A stretch of 64,000 nucleotides of DNA. Origin: Azolla caroliniana. Taxonomy: Eukaryota; Polypodiophyta. The notes under the pieces were generated by a model. That model made no database searches, had not been told where the DNA came from, and saw only the letters and a program-made list of their open reading frames with translations. The stretch covers positions 14,570,001 to 14,634,000 of the forward strand of contig JBHGNT010000012.1 in the NCBI GenBank assembly GCA_043228905.1, given 5' to 3'. Both the position numbers and the translations under genes were made by a program. This document shows positions 53,490 through 64,000 of this stretch, piece by piece; the stretch's first letter is position 1, and every line of letters begins with the position of its first letter.

Positions 53490-56328
53490 CTATAGTTTAG
53501 GGAGGGTGGGAGAGGAACCAAGTATGTCTTGGTATTTTGCCCTTATCTTGGCATAGGTGGGACATTTGCATGTAAAGTGGTACTCATCCTCTATCTCTAT
53601 GTGGGATAACCTACATATCCTTTCCTCCCTAGGGACTCCATTAGTATGTCCATTCTCAATCTCAAGTTGGCGAGATGATATTCTAAGTTGACCAATGGCA
53701 ACCCTTAGTGCATGTGGTAAGTATACATCTAGATATTTTGGCCACGTAATAAAACCTAACTTAGAGAAGTGCATGAAGTGTTCCTTATAGTACAACATTT
53801 TAGATGGGAGTGGCTCTAGTGGGGTGATCCATTTATACTGAGTGTAAATTTGCCATATTTCTTGGCGTATTACTTTATTGCGGTCCTCATGAGAGATTAA
53901 AGTGTTATCAATCGTGTGGTCGTACTTAAGGGGGGGAAGGTTATTAATATCTAGTCCGTTCACAAGAAGCCAACTCACCATCATACCATACCATGAGCTA
54001 GTATAGCCGAACTCATACAATGATCGAGAGGCCTTAAAGGCTTGATGGGATATTTTATCATGTGGTTGGCTATATTGTGGATAAAGACTACAAGTTGAAA
54101 AAGTGCCTCTACTAACATCGGGGGTAAAGTGAACTCAACCCTAATAATGTCATGTGGTAATGTCAATTTGCTTCGGAGTTGCCATGATAACATTATCGCC
54201 AATGGACTCTCTAATTGCGTCCACATGAAACTGGAGCCCAGACCAGTGATGCATACATGAGGGAGTTTTTTTACTGAGTCAAAGAGCCACCATTTAGTCC
54301 GTGGCTCTTGAAAGTATGCCTGATGGCATTGTCTCTCGAGGAGTGAGAGGGATGCATGTCCTCTCGTAAGTCTATCCTTCACTGCTTGTGTCATCGAAAA
54401 TTTACTTGAGTGGGCACTAAAAGTGACTCCGAGATAGACATATGATCCAACCACCTCAACTGGGCTATTGGAGATAGTTAGGTGACACTTAGCTCTAACT
54501 TGGGCTGATGTGTGGAAGATACAGATTTTAGTTTTCCCTAGATTCACTGCCAATCCTCATTGTGTGCAAAAGTCATCTAAGGCATTATGGTGCCTTTGTA
54601 GGTCATGTTTGGATTCAGAGAGCAAAACTATGTCGTCTACATAGAACAAGATACGAACCTGCGTATCCCCAAGTACTACTCCGTTGCCTCCCTTACGAGG
54701 AGCTCAATAAAATCTGTGATCTCATCAATGTAGATCCCAAAAAGAGTCGGAGATGGGGGTCAACCTTGTTTTACACCAATAGTACTAGTGAAACAATAGG
54801 ATAGGCCACATGGGCATCGAACACACCCGGACACTTGTTCATATAGTGCATAGATGGCCCAAACCATGGTATCCTCAAGCTTTTAAGCCTATCAAACAAA
54901 CGCTCTCTAGGGACCTTGTCAAAGGCTTTGTGGAAGTCCACAAAACAACAATATAATTACTTCTTGTGAGCCTTAGTCTGGTCAATTAAACATCTAAGTG
55001 TGAAGATATTATCAATAGTGGAGAAGGCTCTTTTAAAGCCAGCCTGTTCAGGTGCACGAAGATTTAGGGTCTCCATATAATCACTAAGCTCTGCCTCCAT
55101 TACTACACCATATAATTTAGCAAGGGTATGACCTATCATAATGGTCCTATATGTATTTGGGTCCATGGGGTCCCCGCCTTCATGTATGGGGCCCATTGTG
55201 TTCATAGTCCATTGTGGTCATAAGCCCTCCGTGAGGGCATGATTGAAGATTAGAGTTAGCAAGGGAGCTAACTGCTACGGAGTGAAGGATGTGTGTGAGT
55301 TTTGTACTAAGGCTCTCTAAAGGTAGGGAGGAATCAAGGGAGGAGAGATGGGCTTGAACATGTCAAGAGTATATGTCAGAGAGTTAATGTGTGAAATGTA
55401 TTGTGGTGTGATGGCGTGGTTGACTAGATTTGGTGATGTTAGAGATATCGCATTTTAGCTCGAAGTATAAGAAACTATGATCCGCACCAATAGGGCATGG
55501 GGCCACCCAGAAGGAGTTAATCATGTGGGTAGCTTTAGGGGGTCCTATTAGATAATCAATTGTGCTTTCCCCTCCTCCATGTGGGAAACATGTGAGCTCT
55601 TCCGAGCCTGGCCACTTGGCTAAACCATTATATATGACCATCCGGTGCCAACTGCCAAGTTCGAGCAAATGATGGCCAAAGCTCGTGGCGTCCACACCTT
55701 GATCCTTTGATCTACGTGTGGTGCCTATGTCTAAAGGATCAACATTTACCACTTCTAGGTTTCTATTCATCTGAAATACTGTGCATTGTCGGGATTGGGT
55801 TCTCGCATTGAAGTCTCCAACAAAGAATACTTCTCCTTGGGAAGAATATCGGATTATGTCATCCGATAGAGGTTCATATGGGGAAGGCCCATGTGGCACT
55901 CCTTCATCAACTAACCTCGCCTCGCCAGCCAGATTATAATGAGATCCTTTCAGGGGAAAGTAACAAATGGCGAAAAATAATGCCTTGTCCTTGCTTGTGG
56001 AGACTTTCACCCACATAAAACGAGCTTCTGGGTCTGTCCTTAGTCTTGCTATCCTATTATGTAGCTCGCTTCAAAACAATATTGCGACACCTCCAGATCC
56101 CCTGGTAGTGCATCAACATGAGGTTTGTCTAAAAGCGGACTCCCAATGAAATCCCTCGACTCGTGGGAGTCCTCTATTTGGGCTTTGGTGTGTTTCTACC
56201 AAAAAAATTATATCTGATACCTTTAATGTCTCCTCTAGGCGGCCGGGGTGTGTCCAGAGTTCACCGTTACAATTCCATAAGGTCATCCTAAGTGTATTTT
56301 CTATCACATGGGCCACATGTGCGATCAT
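53490..56328 (-). pseudogene. LINE 3 ORF2: endonuclease and RT, frameshifted
   Basis: APE nuclease: RMTLWNCNGELWTHPGRLEE, IIFLVETHQSP, stop, GSGGVAILF, stop, FFVGDFNARTQ, STIDYLIGPP, GADHSFLYF. RT: GGDPMDPNTYRTIMIGHTLAK, RAPEQAGFKRAFSTIDNIF, DFHKAF-like words, PTLFGIYIDEI-like words, then active box LFYVDDIVLLSES (about 54645-54610). Next AVNLGKTKICIF, GSYVYLGVTFSAH. The C-terminal part ends with a cysteine/histidine set RICRLSHIEIEDEYHFTCKCPTYAKIR. Several stops and shifts. The wording recalls LINEs common in algae and seed-free plants rather than angiosperm L1. Confidence 0.8.
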
Positions 56329-56404
56329 TTATAATCACTAGCTCGTCTCGATAAAAGGCGTGATGCCCTTCTTTACAAGCTTGCATAACTCGTGGCATAC
56401 AACT

Positions 56405-57148
56405 CTAGCGATGCTCAATTTGCATCTTAGTGAGGTTTTCATCAAGATAGATAGGGTCCCCACCCAATCCTTGAAGAATTGGTCTCTTCTTAAAGAAAGT
56501 GATTCTAGAGTCTAAGTCTTTAAGTTGAAGGACTAAAGCTCTCTTCCTAGTTGTGTCACGTCCGACCCTCCAAACTTTGGTGATAGGTAGGGCCGCTATG
56601 TACCCTACCATTTTCCCAAGTGTTTGTGCATCCTCGTCTAGGGATGCACCTTCCTTGAGCCCAATGACACGTACATTTATGCGTCGAGCCTGACGTATTT
56701 TCTCTTCTTTAAGGGTGGTATTAACAATATTTTCATCTTTTATTTCTTTTCTAATGTTTATTTTAGCCACATCGACCCAACCCGTTTTAGCTAACTCTAT
56801 GTTATTTTTAACTTCCTCTTTAACTTTTTTAATCTCGTCTTTTATATCCTCTATGGAGGATATTTCACCTTCCTCCCGAGATACCTCGATGTCATTTAAT
56901 TGTTTTTTAAGGTTGGTGTTTTCCTCTTTAAGTTTCTCTATTTCGGCCTTGAGGGTGTCTTTTTCCTCTTTATCTTTTTTCTTGTGGGTTTCGGCGTCTT
57001 TCGCCCATTTTTTCATATCCATTTTTTCTTGAGAGAGAGAAAGTTGTACATGGAGAAGGATAAAAGCAAGAGTGGAGAGGGAAAGAAGAAGCAAAATTGT
57101 TTTTATTGATGTGCTCTCTATCGGTAACAGAATTGAGCATAAAGACAT
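56405..57148 (-). CDS. LINE 3 ORF1 protein (247 aa): coiled coil plus RRM-like nucleic-acid domain
   Basis: Unbroken frame. Residues 1-40 are hydrophobic and may be untranslated if initiation is at Met 43 or 45. Residues about 45-130 are a charged coiled coil (KKKDKEEKDTLKAEIEKLKE, NTNLKKQLNDIEVSREEGEI). Residues about 150-247 (RRINVRVIGLKEGASLDEDA, VWRVGRDTTRKRALVLQLKD, FFKKRPILQGLGGDPIYLDE, NLTKMQIEHR) follow the RRM and C-terminal pattern of Transposase_22/L1 ORF1p-like proteins, which trimerise and bind RNA. No CCHC knuckle. Assignment is by pattern only. Confidence 0.75.
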   Translation of the reverse strand: MSLCSILLPIESTSIKTILLLLSLSTLAFILLHVQLSLSQEKMDMKKWAKDAETHKKKDKEEKDTLKAEIEKLKEENTNLKKQLNDIEVSREEGEISSIEDIKDEIKKVKEEVKNNIELAKTGWVDVAKINIRKEIKDENIVNTTLKEEKIRQARRINVRVIGLKEGASLDEDAQTLGKMVGYIAALPITKVWRVGRDTTRKRALVLQLKDLDSRITFFKKRPILQGLGGDPIYLDENLTKMQIEHR

Positions 57149-57432
57149 GCGTTAGAAAGCCCTCGATTAGACCTTCACAACGAGATATAGAAAGTTAAAT
57201 TGGGTGGTCTGTGTGACAAGAAGCGATAGAAATAAGGAATCTTGTGTTGTTGGCATCCACATACTCAACACATAGAGTGGGTCTTCTATTGTATTCATCA
57301 TCTTCGACCTTTGTAATCGGGTGAGTTCCGGTTACAATTTAGGGTTTGCAAGGAGTGCGGGTCGATATACCGCTCGAATACGGAGCATGTCCACTCTTGA
57401 TGCCCGAACCCATTACTATCGTAGATGTAACC

Positions 57433-57489
57433 AGGACTTCCCGGGAGGTCACCCATCCCAGTACTGTTCTGGCTCAAGCACGCTTAACT
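57433..57489 (-). pseudogene. 5S rRNA-derived segment with internal control region
   Basis: Minus strand begins AGTTAAGCGTGCTTGAGCCA and continues GTACTGGGATGGGTGACCTC and CCGGGAAGTCCTGGT. This is the 3' half of plant 5S rRNA, including A box, intermediate element and C box of the pol III promoter. The 5' half is absent: upstream sequence is unrelated. It points toward LINE 3 ORF1, 285 bp away. It may also be an LTR remnant of a Cassandra-type TRIM element, which carries 5S sequence. Confidence 0.85.
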
Positions 57490-57540
57490 TGCAATGCTTG
57501 AAGCATCCAAACAACCACAAAACTCATGGCATGTGATGGT

Positions 57541-58745
57541 TGAATGTGATCGTGAAAGGGAAGACATTGGAAGCTCTAAGAGGTTTAAGGGTATTGAGGA
57601 AATTTATGAGAAAAAAGTGACATATGCTGAAGTAATACATGTAAATGAGGTTGACAAGGATCATTGTAATTGGGATAATTTATGGGGAATTGCCAATACC
57701 TTGTTGTTTGATATTGTGGAAGAAAATGAAATGCAGCGAAAGAATGCATTGATGAGGATGTGCATGATGTGGAAGTTGGTGCTAAGGCAGTGTTGCAATC
57801 TTGTGATGTATTCTATGATCGCGCGGTTATATTGTTTTTTACCGCGAAACACCCATACATTAATTGGATTAAACAATGGCTGAACACAATCGTGTCACCA
57901 AATTGTGTTGAAAATATATATGCATGACCTCAAGGGTTTTATGATGTAGTGTTTCGTTCACCGGAACATCAAAGTGCATTGTTGGCTAAAGTTCCTGTGT
58001 TTTTTGATAAACAATTGGTGCATGTAATGCAATGGTCCCTCGTTTTAAATTGAAGTGGGAGACATTTGCAGGTCATTGTTTAGGATGTGGTGAATAGGGT
58101 CACTTTATGGTAGAATGCCTTCGTCATTGTCCTTCAACTATAGAGGTTCCTAATGAAGGGAATGGTAAGGAAGGAGTTGGGAGAGATGTTGGTGTGTAAG
58201 ATATTGTGGTTGTTATGGATGAAGGAACATCATCTAGAGCAGGTTATAAAGAGGTTTCACTTGAAGGTTTGGGCCCTAAGAATAAGGGAGCTCAATCTAT
58301 GGATATGGAAAAACAAAGTTTGGCGATTATAGATAAGGGGAAAAAACCGTTGGATAGAACTAGTAATGATGTTGTTGAAAAGGATTGACATCATGTTAAG
58401 GGCAAGTCGAAGGGGAAATCAATGAATATGCAACGTAATAGTTTGCCCACTACTCGTGAGACTACTTGGGAAGGTAATTCAGGAGCTAAGGAGGGTCCTC
58501 GAAATGTTCCTTGGCAAAGACAATTTAGGGATAAGGGATTACCCCTTCACCTTCAGTTTGATTCATTGGGACGGGTTGTAAACTCATCGAATTCTCGAGG
58601 TTTTCATCAAGCAAGAGAACCTAAACAAAAGATTTCGACAGACGGCCCTAAGGATGTGGTGCATGAAAATCTATATGCAACATTGGAACATGCTTTGACT
58701 AGTTTCATGACATCGATTGCTCTGAAGGAGCAAGCGCGTCCATAA
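57541..58745 (+). pseudogene. LINE 2 ORF1 (DUF4283-like, CCHC)
   Basis: N-terminal words KVTYAEVIHVNEV, then in other frames AVILFFTAKHPYINW, GFYDVVFRSPEHQSALLAKVPVFFDKQLVHVM (DUF4283-like), and a CCHC knuckle HCLGCGE-stop-GHFMVECLRHCP. A Ser/Lys-rich tail with HENLYATLEHALTSFMTSIALKEQ ends at 58743-58745. Multiple stops. Confidence 0.82.
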
Positions 58746-58758
58746 CATTGTTGATTGA

Positions 58759-60720
58759 ATGAAAGTGGTAACATGGAATGTGAGAGGGGTATGTTCTCCT
58801 CATAAGAAGTATACATTATAGAAAATTTTGTTAAATAAAGAATGAGATGTATTATGTGCAGTTGAGCATAAGTGTCATGAGTTAGTAGGATCCACAGTTC
58901 ATTTGCGTGGATATTCATCATTCTATGTAGGACATCTTAATAATCATTATTCAGGTGTGATATTAATCGTGCGGGATAAATATTATCCTCAAGTAGTGCA
59001 TAATGATCCTTATGGTCGGTTTTTGGTTCTAGAAATCACTTTTTTTGGCGAGGTTGTATGGGTGGTTGGGATTTATCTCCCTAACCAAGCCACACAACGT
59101 ATTGCATTATGGGGCTCACTTTGTCAAACCCTATGTGTGGGTTGTCCATGATTACTTATGGGTGATTTTAACATGTGTGTTGATGCATCTCAATCTACGT
59201 CTAAACATTCAATCCTGGAGGATCCTGAGCAACTTGCTTGAGATTCATTGGCTATGGAGGTTCTGAAGTTGGATATTTCGACATGGTTGCATGGGAATGA
59301 TCTAGGTTTTTCTTTCCAATCCGCTCAACACAGTCAAACATGGAGCTGGTTAGATAGAATGTATGTGATGCACAATGATTCTTTTTTACTGACATCACTT
59401 CGCATGACAGTTTTACAAGATGTAGGAACTTCGGATCACTTTCCTATTTGTTTAGAAGTTTGTGGTCATGCAATTGACATGTATAAGCCTTTACTTGGAA
59501 AGCCTCCATTATGCTTTAACTCTTTGCTTTTGCTTCAACCTCACTTTGATTCTCTCATGGAGCAAATTTTGGTAAATTTTTCACAAGAAGTGAATCTTAA
59601 AGGAGTTAAAGCATGGAAAATCACATTACAAAAAATTAAGATCATTCATCGTATGTATGGAGTAACTAAATGTGCAACGAAGAAGAGGTCTTCTTGGACG
59701 ATTCTCACAAGTTCTCTCCTAGTGTAATGCATTATTGATACATGCACCATTAGGTGAGGAGCTTTTGGATGTCCAAAGTCAATTGCATGTTATTATTTCT
59801 CAGTTGCAATGCCAAAGTTATCGTTATGCGAAGATGCGACAATTGAGGGATGGGCTCATAGATAATCAATGTCAATCTCATTTGTTTTTCCAAGCATCGC
59901 ATCCTACTTATACTCGATCTAATGTGGTACATGTGAAGCAAGGGGATGAATGGATAATGGATCCTACTACAATAATTGAAATATGTGTTCATTACTTTAA
60001 GGAGTTGATTGGCCCTCAATTGTTAATGACAAATGAGGTGAATAGAGCACGTCATGAGTTTTATGATGTGGTTGGATGTATTGTGCATGACCTCATTAGT
60101 CGTGAATTGGATGTGGATTTCACTGAGGATGAGGTGGAGAAAGTTTTAAGGCCTGCATCTTCATAGTGGTAAGAGCCCCGGTTGGGATGGCTTGACAAAT
60201 GAAGATTTTAAGCGATATTTGAACATTTTAAAGGGGCCCTTAACTTTGATGTTTCAGCATTCTTGGGATTTTGGTCGTATGCCTCAAGCTTGGAAGGTTG
60301 GTCTAATTAAATTAGTTCCAAAGGTGGCATCTCTAGAGTCATTTCATCAATGGAGACCTATTTCTTTGATGGGGGGTTGTATAAGATATTTACAAAGGTC
60401 TTGGCACCCATGATATTATATTATTTGCCATTGTTGCCATGGACAAAGAAGGCTTTGCATTCTATTTTGCAACCTCTTCGATATTTGTTGTGGAAGAAGA
60501 GGGATAAGATGGTAATCACTTGGGTTGCCATTGTTGCCATGGACAAAGAAGGCTTTGCATTCTATTTTGCAACCTCTTCGATATTTGTTGTGGAAGAAGA
60601 GGGATAAGATGGGAATCACTTGGGTTGCATGGAATCATCTAGCAACCCCTAAGCGCGGGGGGAGTTGGAATATTGAACTTATCTAAGGATATGATGGCTT
60701 GTTGTCGTAGTGTATTTCGT
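58759..60720 (+). pseudogene. LINE 2 endonuclease and RT, catalytic core deleted
   Basis: Endonuclease from ATG 58759: MKVVTWNVRG, VEHKCHE, LMGDFNMCVD, TSDHFPICLEV. RT: SGKSPGWDGLTNEDF, HSWDFGRMPQAWKVGLIKLVPK, WRPISLMGG, KIFTKVLAP. The reading then jumps straight to LHSILQPLRYLLWKKRDKMG and WVAWNHLATPKRGGVGILN, so the segment with the catalytic FADD box is missing. A 100-bp tandem duplication follows the deletion. Confidence 0.85.
60425..60629 (+). repeat. 100-bp tandem duplication in LINE 2
   Basis: Two head-to-tail copies of exactly 100 bp starting TTGCCATTGTTGCCATGGAC, differing at one visible base (GGTAATCACT / GGGAATCACT). The low divergence means it is much younger than the LINE. Confidence 0.92.
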
Positions 60721-60729
60721 ACACTACGT

Positions 60730-61450
60730 GAAAAACGTATAAAGTACCCGATTTAAAACATATTAAGAAAATGACACAAATATCAAGATATGTATTACAT
60801 GCATAGGAAAATATTCAAACCTTGTACCTCTATGTTAATAATTTGTAACTTTACCACTACACTAACATGTCATGAGTGGTAAAAAAGAGTAGATATCCCA
60901 AATAGAATTGTTTTTTCATGCATATTTTCTATGAAAAAGCTACACATGCACATCTAGCGTGCATGAACACTATAGTCGATAAAAACGCATGAGGTTAGAA
61001 AAAGCATGATCACTTTTAGAAGAAGCATGCTAGAGAAAGCATATAGTCTATAGATAGAGAAAGCATATAGTCTATAGTTAGGGAAAAAGCATGGATTGCT
61101 AAGACTCTCTCATCACTATGTAAGGATGTGGAGCACAATGTAATAGGGGGAAAATAAATAAATAAATTATGGGGTGATTATTAGGGTCTAAATATTGATT
61201 AATATAATACCCGTGGGATTCACGAGGTTTTCGATTTCTCTTTTTCCAATCTATTCCTATCGATTCCAATCTATTCCAAAGTATAATTAGGGTTAAATAT
61301 TAATAAAACTAAAAAACTATATTCGTGGGATTCACGAATTTCTATCTTTCTTTCTTATAATCTATTTATATTCTTATTAGCCTTAAAACTCTACTCCTCC
61401 TAGTCCAAAACCCCAACGGTTCCCACCCGACTCACGCAACGATCCGGCGC
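60730..61450. mobile_element. Unclassified insertion in LINE 2, tRNA-like motifs
   Basis: About 720 bp that separate two consecutive parts of LINE 2 ORF2. On the minus strand bases about 60800-60865 carry TTAGTGTAGTGGTAAAG (A-box-like) and GGTTTGAATATTTTCC (B-box-like). Right part has two diverged 110-bp units around CGTGGGATTCACGA (61212 and 61324). No protein motif. A SINE-like or solo-LTR origin is possible; ends are not fixed. Confidence 0.45.
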
Positions 61451-61469
61451 CGAAAGGCACAACATTGTA

Positions 61470-62634
61470 AATTTTCATTATTACAAGCTATGTGTTCAAA
61501 CTCACAACCATGGATATCTATTGTTCAATATTTCATTGAGAACAAGGGTTTAACACATGGGAGGACAACGATTAAGGTTTCATGGTGGCAATTACTAAAT
61601 GGATGTATTTCACTTAGGATTCCGGGCTCTACATGTGTTCAACACTTGGTTACCTCATCGCAAGAAACACTCTTGTTATGTGTATGGAAACCATCATCTA
61701 GTAGAGAGCATTGTAATTCTTTGCAAAAAGAGTTGCTTGTGTCTTCTCGATTATTATGTTGGCCTGGAAAGGAGAGATTGCGCTCTCAATTTAATCATTT
61801 GCTTCGTTTGGGGGTCAAAGAGGTGGGAGATATAGTTGAGGCTCCATCTCAAAGAATTTTGGAGTTTGCTGAAGCGCAACAAATATGGGTTTATTTGGTA
61901 ACAACTACAAAATATTGCATTGATGCAATGTCACTTACCTCTACAAACAGGAGAACAATCATGGCTTGATTGGTGTTTAAAGGGTCAAACATCATTGTTG
62001 CAAGTGACTACTAATCTTTTGTATCATTGCTCTGTTGAGTTTCTTGGCTGGTTATCATCTAAGGCCGAAGAAGAATGGAGATTACACAAATCTGATCATG
62101 GGTGGTGGCAGATCTTACAACGTAGTTGGCATTCTAAATTGTGATTTGTAGCAAAGGTCTTCATTTGGAGAGTTTTGATTGGAGCATTGCCTTTGGGATT
62201 AGCTCTAACGCATCGTGTATTAGGAACAGGTAATTGTTTCTTTTGCACTGTTCAAATGGAAGATAGTACTCATCGATTTATACAATGTCCGATTGCTTGT
62301 CAGATTTGGAGTTACATTTCTCAAATTTGGCAAGTTTTATCACAATGTATTTGACACACCTAGACAATGGGTGTTTGCACAATTTACACAAGTTGACCCA
62401 AAATCAGAGATGGAGATCGTTTTTCTATTTCAAAGATATTGGGGATTGTGTCATAATTGGAATATGCGCAACGCTTTTGTATTCGACGGTAGACATGGAG
62501 TGAAAGCATATCTACGAAAGTTGAAGGGAGTCCTAATGTGGCAATTTTCTTTATTGGAGCAAGTGGGAATTCTTTCCTCGGTGGAGTGTTCGTCTCGCCT
62601 ATTGGCAATTCAACATATTCCACTACCCATGTAG
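61470..62634 (+). pseudogene. LINE 2 ORF2 C-terminal part (zf-RVT)
   Basis: Shifted frames with VFNTWLPHRKKHSC..., SWLDWCLKGQTSLLQVTTNLLYH, KVFIWRVLIGALPLGLAL, GNCFFCTVQMEDSTHRFIQCPIACQIW (zf-RVT, CxxC...HxxxxC) and a final WQFSLLEQVG. Parallel to LINE-1 at 35780-36200. Confidence 0.8.
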
Positions 62635-62640
62635 TGTAGT

Positions 62641-64000
62641 TAGTGGGTGACCATACTCCATTGTCACACCTATTGTAAGTAGTGTTTTTTCACATTTATT
62701 AATATAATTGTGTGTTTTCACCATAAAAAGAAAAAAAAAAGTTGTACATGAGAGAGAGAGAGAGAGGGAGAAGTATGCTTAATCTATTGATAGACCTACT
62801 CTCTTCAAAAGTTTGTAGTTGTGTTTCTAGCTACAATAACAAGTTTTGTTGTTTGATGAAAGCACCATATACAAGTTAATTCATTCAATTCCATGGGTAG
62901 GATTTTACTTAATAAGTTTAAATAATTAGAAAGTTATATTTAAACATTTCATCAACGAGCATGTAGATACAAAAGAATTGTTCATAAACAAGTTGATGTG
63001 ATAAATTTAACATCTAGTTTTTGTGAAACTTGTATTCTTCTAACAATCATGAAGCTACCACATAATCTATAATGTATCAATCTTAGAAGGGGCCATGATG
63101 TCCACATGTATGCACGTACATGCATGATATTTCCTTCTAGGTTTAAACTTTGTGCTAATATAACTTGTAGTTAGAATGAAAATTGTAGTCTTGTACGTGA
63201 GCAAATGATCACGGTTTCCAAGTGTTGTTGCATGTCACCTTCACAATCTCAAGGGAAACAATAAATTTTGTGTCGGGTATTCCCAAAATATTGTGGGGTA
63301 TGGTAGCACTTGTTCATTAGTGTTTTAAAGTGTAGAGCTCTACCTAGAAAAGATGCTAATAATTGGAATAGGAACATATATACCATCAAGATGATTTCCT
63401 ATTGCAACTCAATAAAATGTGATAGAACATAATAGAAGCCTAAAAGTAAGAATGATAATAATACATTGCCTTTTGACTTGTCACATGAGACCAAATGTGG
63501 ATTTGATATTTGTTCTTTTATGTATTTCAAATATGCCTAATGTTTCTCTCTTTACCAATAGGAAAATAAATACAATGACCATTGGTGTTCTGGAATTCCT
63601 AATTGGTAAGATATTTGCAATGATGTCATATTGTAGGGTTTTCATTAAATCTTACCCAACCCCCAATGTAGAAGTATATAATCGACATGGAATTTCTTTT
63701 AAGTTCAAAAACTTGAGTAGAAACTCGAAAGTATTTGTAATGACCATGTCTTCTATTTGTATGATGAACATTCACTTCAGTTTTGAATTCTATTTACTTT
63801 TTAATGATGAATCCTTATGAAGGAAAAATGAAGGAGAAATGATTTCTTTATAGTAGACATTGATGTAACTTTAGGTAGTACATTGCATAGGTGTCATTTT
63901 GTAACCTAGGAAAAGTAAGAAAATATGTCGGGTTAGCCATATGAAATCTTTTAGAAGCAAGAAAATATGTTGGAGTCCAAGTTGAAACTATATCATTCCA
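62641..64000. other. AT-rich, unassigned
   Basis: The left part may hold the LINE 2 3' UTR (AAAAAGAAAAAAAAAAG at 62726). A 133-codon open frame at 63419-63820 has no recognisable motif and its composition follows the AT-rich background. No RNA gene or repeat seen. Confidence 0.4.

Larger units (their letters stand above)
52900..57489 (-). mobile_element. LINE 3: non-L1-plant-type LINE with coiled-coil ORF1
   Basis: Minus-strand non-LTR element. ORF1 57148-56405, endonuclease from about 56328, RT from about 55205, C-terminal region to 53490 and a probable 3' end in a CT-rich tail near 52890. Upstream of ORF1 is a 285-bp leader with a 5S rRNA-derived piece (57489-57433). ORF1 lacks DUF4283 and CCHC and ORF2 lacks the plant zf-RVT wording, so it is a different clade from LINE-1 and LINE 2. 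Whether the 5S piece belongs to it is inference. Confidence 0.75.
57541..62640 (+). mobile_element. LINE 2: decayed plant L1
   Basis: Plus-strand L1 with ORF1 (57541-58745), endonuclease (58759-59470), partial RT (59735-60720), an insertion (about 60730-61450) and C-terminal zf-RVT part (61470-62634). Related to LINE K and more distantly to LINE-1. Confidence 0.85.

Noticed and set aside
53490-54553. Host genes on the minus strand
   Set aside because: They follow the RT active box in LINE 3 order and contain GSYVYLGVTF-type LINE wording.
57433-57489. A functional 5S rRNA gene
   Set aside because: The first half of the molecule is missing.
60711-60727. Palindrome GTAGTGTA...TACACTAC as a transposon end
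   Set aside because: It reads as LINE coding sequence (RSVFRTLREK), so the pairing is probably coincidental.
1-64000. CRISPR array, phage or bacterial operon
   Set aside because: No spaced direct repeats of that type, no bacterial gene organisation; all evidence is eukaryotic.

Overview
The window is a transposon-dominated stretch of a land-plant nuclear genome. Plant signs are L1-type LINEs with DUF4283-like/CCHC ORF1 proteins, Tork/Tnt1-like copia elements primed by initiator-Met-like sites, a decayed NF-YB histone-fold gene, a DUF659-type hAT remnant and an intron-containing small gene. Chromodomain gypsy elements that look Tcn1-like, and a gypsy element whose integrase tail and RT box look like fungal elements, make a seed-free plant (moss, lycophyte or fern) more likely than an angiosperm. 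That last step is inference from family knowledge.

Layout. 1-10714 is a three-deep nest: a minus-strand gypsy element (gypsy-1, about 6.7 kb) sits in copia A, which sits in copia B. 12351-12813 holds the only plausible intact host gene, a two-exon, 69-residue, one-membrane-span protein whose intron carries an (AACCCT)7 array. 13.5-26.5 kb is a graveyard: a copia shard, a collapsed gypsy H with a mosaic tandem array, copia J, a hAT remnant, copia I, a chromovirus LTR, copia F (minus) and gypsy G. 27-30 kb holds exon-like scraps, an NF-YB pseudogene and TATG microsatellite. 30212-36522 is an almost full-length plant L1 (LINE-1) with a 15-bp target duplication. 37141-38755 is bounded by 44-bp inverted repeats. 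39020-49288 is copia C, split by a complete chromodomain gypsy D with a perfect 5-bp duplication. 49289-51154 is the 5' half of a related chromovirus E. 51155-62640 holds LINE K (fragment), LINE 3 (a different clade, with a coiled-coil ORF1 and a 5S rRNA-derived segment upstream) and LINE 2. The last 1.4 kb is AT-rich and unassigned.

How the parts relate. Nothing looks like an operon or a host pathway. The elements record an insertion order (copia B, then copia A, then gypsy-1; copia C, then gypsy D) and a common mode of decay: frames stay open while stops and catalytic Asp-to-Asn changes fit C-to-T loss at methylatable CG/CHG sites. The least expected signals are RNA-polymerase-III-type modules attached to retroelements: a tRNA-like block at the outer edge of two different chromovirus LTRs, and a 5S internal control region upstream of LINE 3. 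All calls come from reading the sequence and supplied translations; no database search was run.
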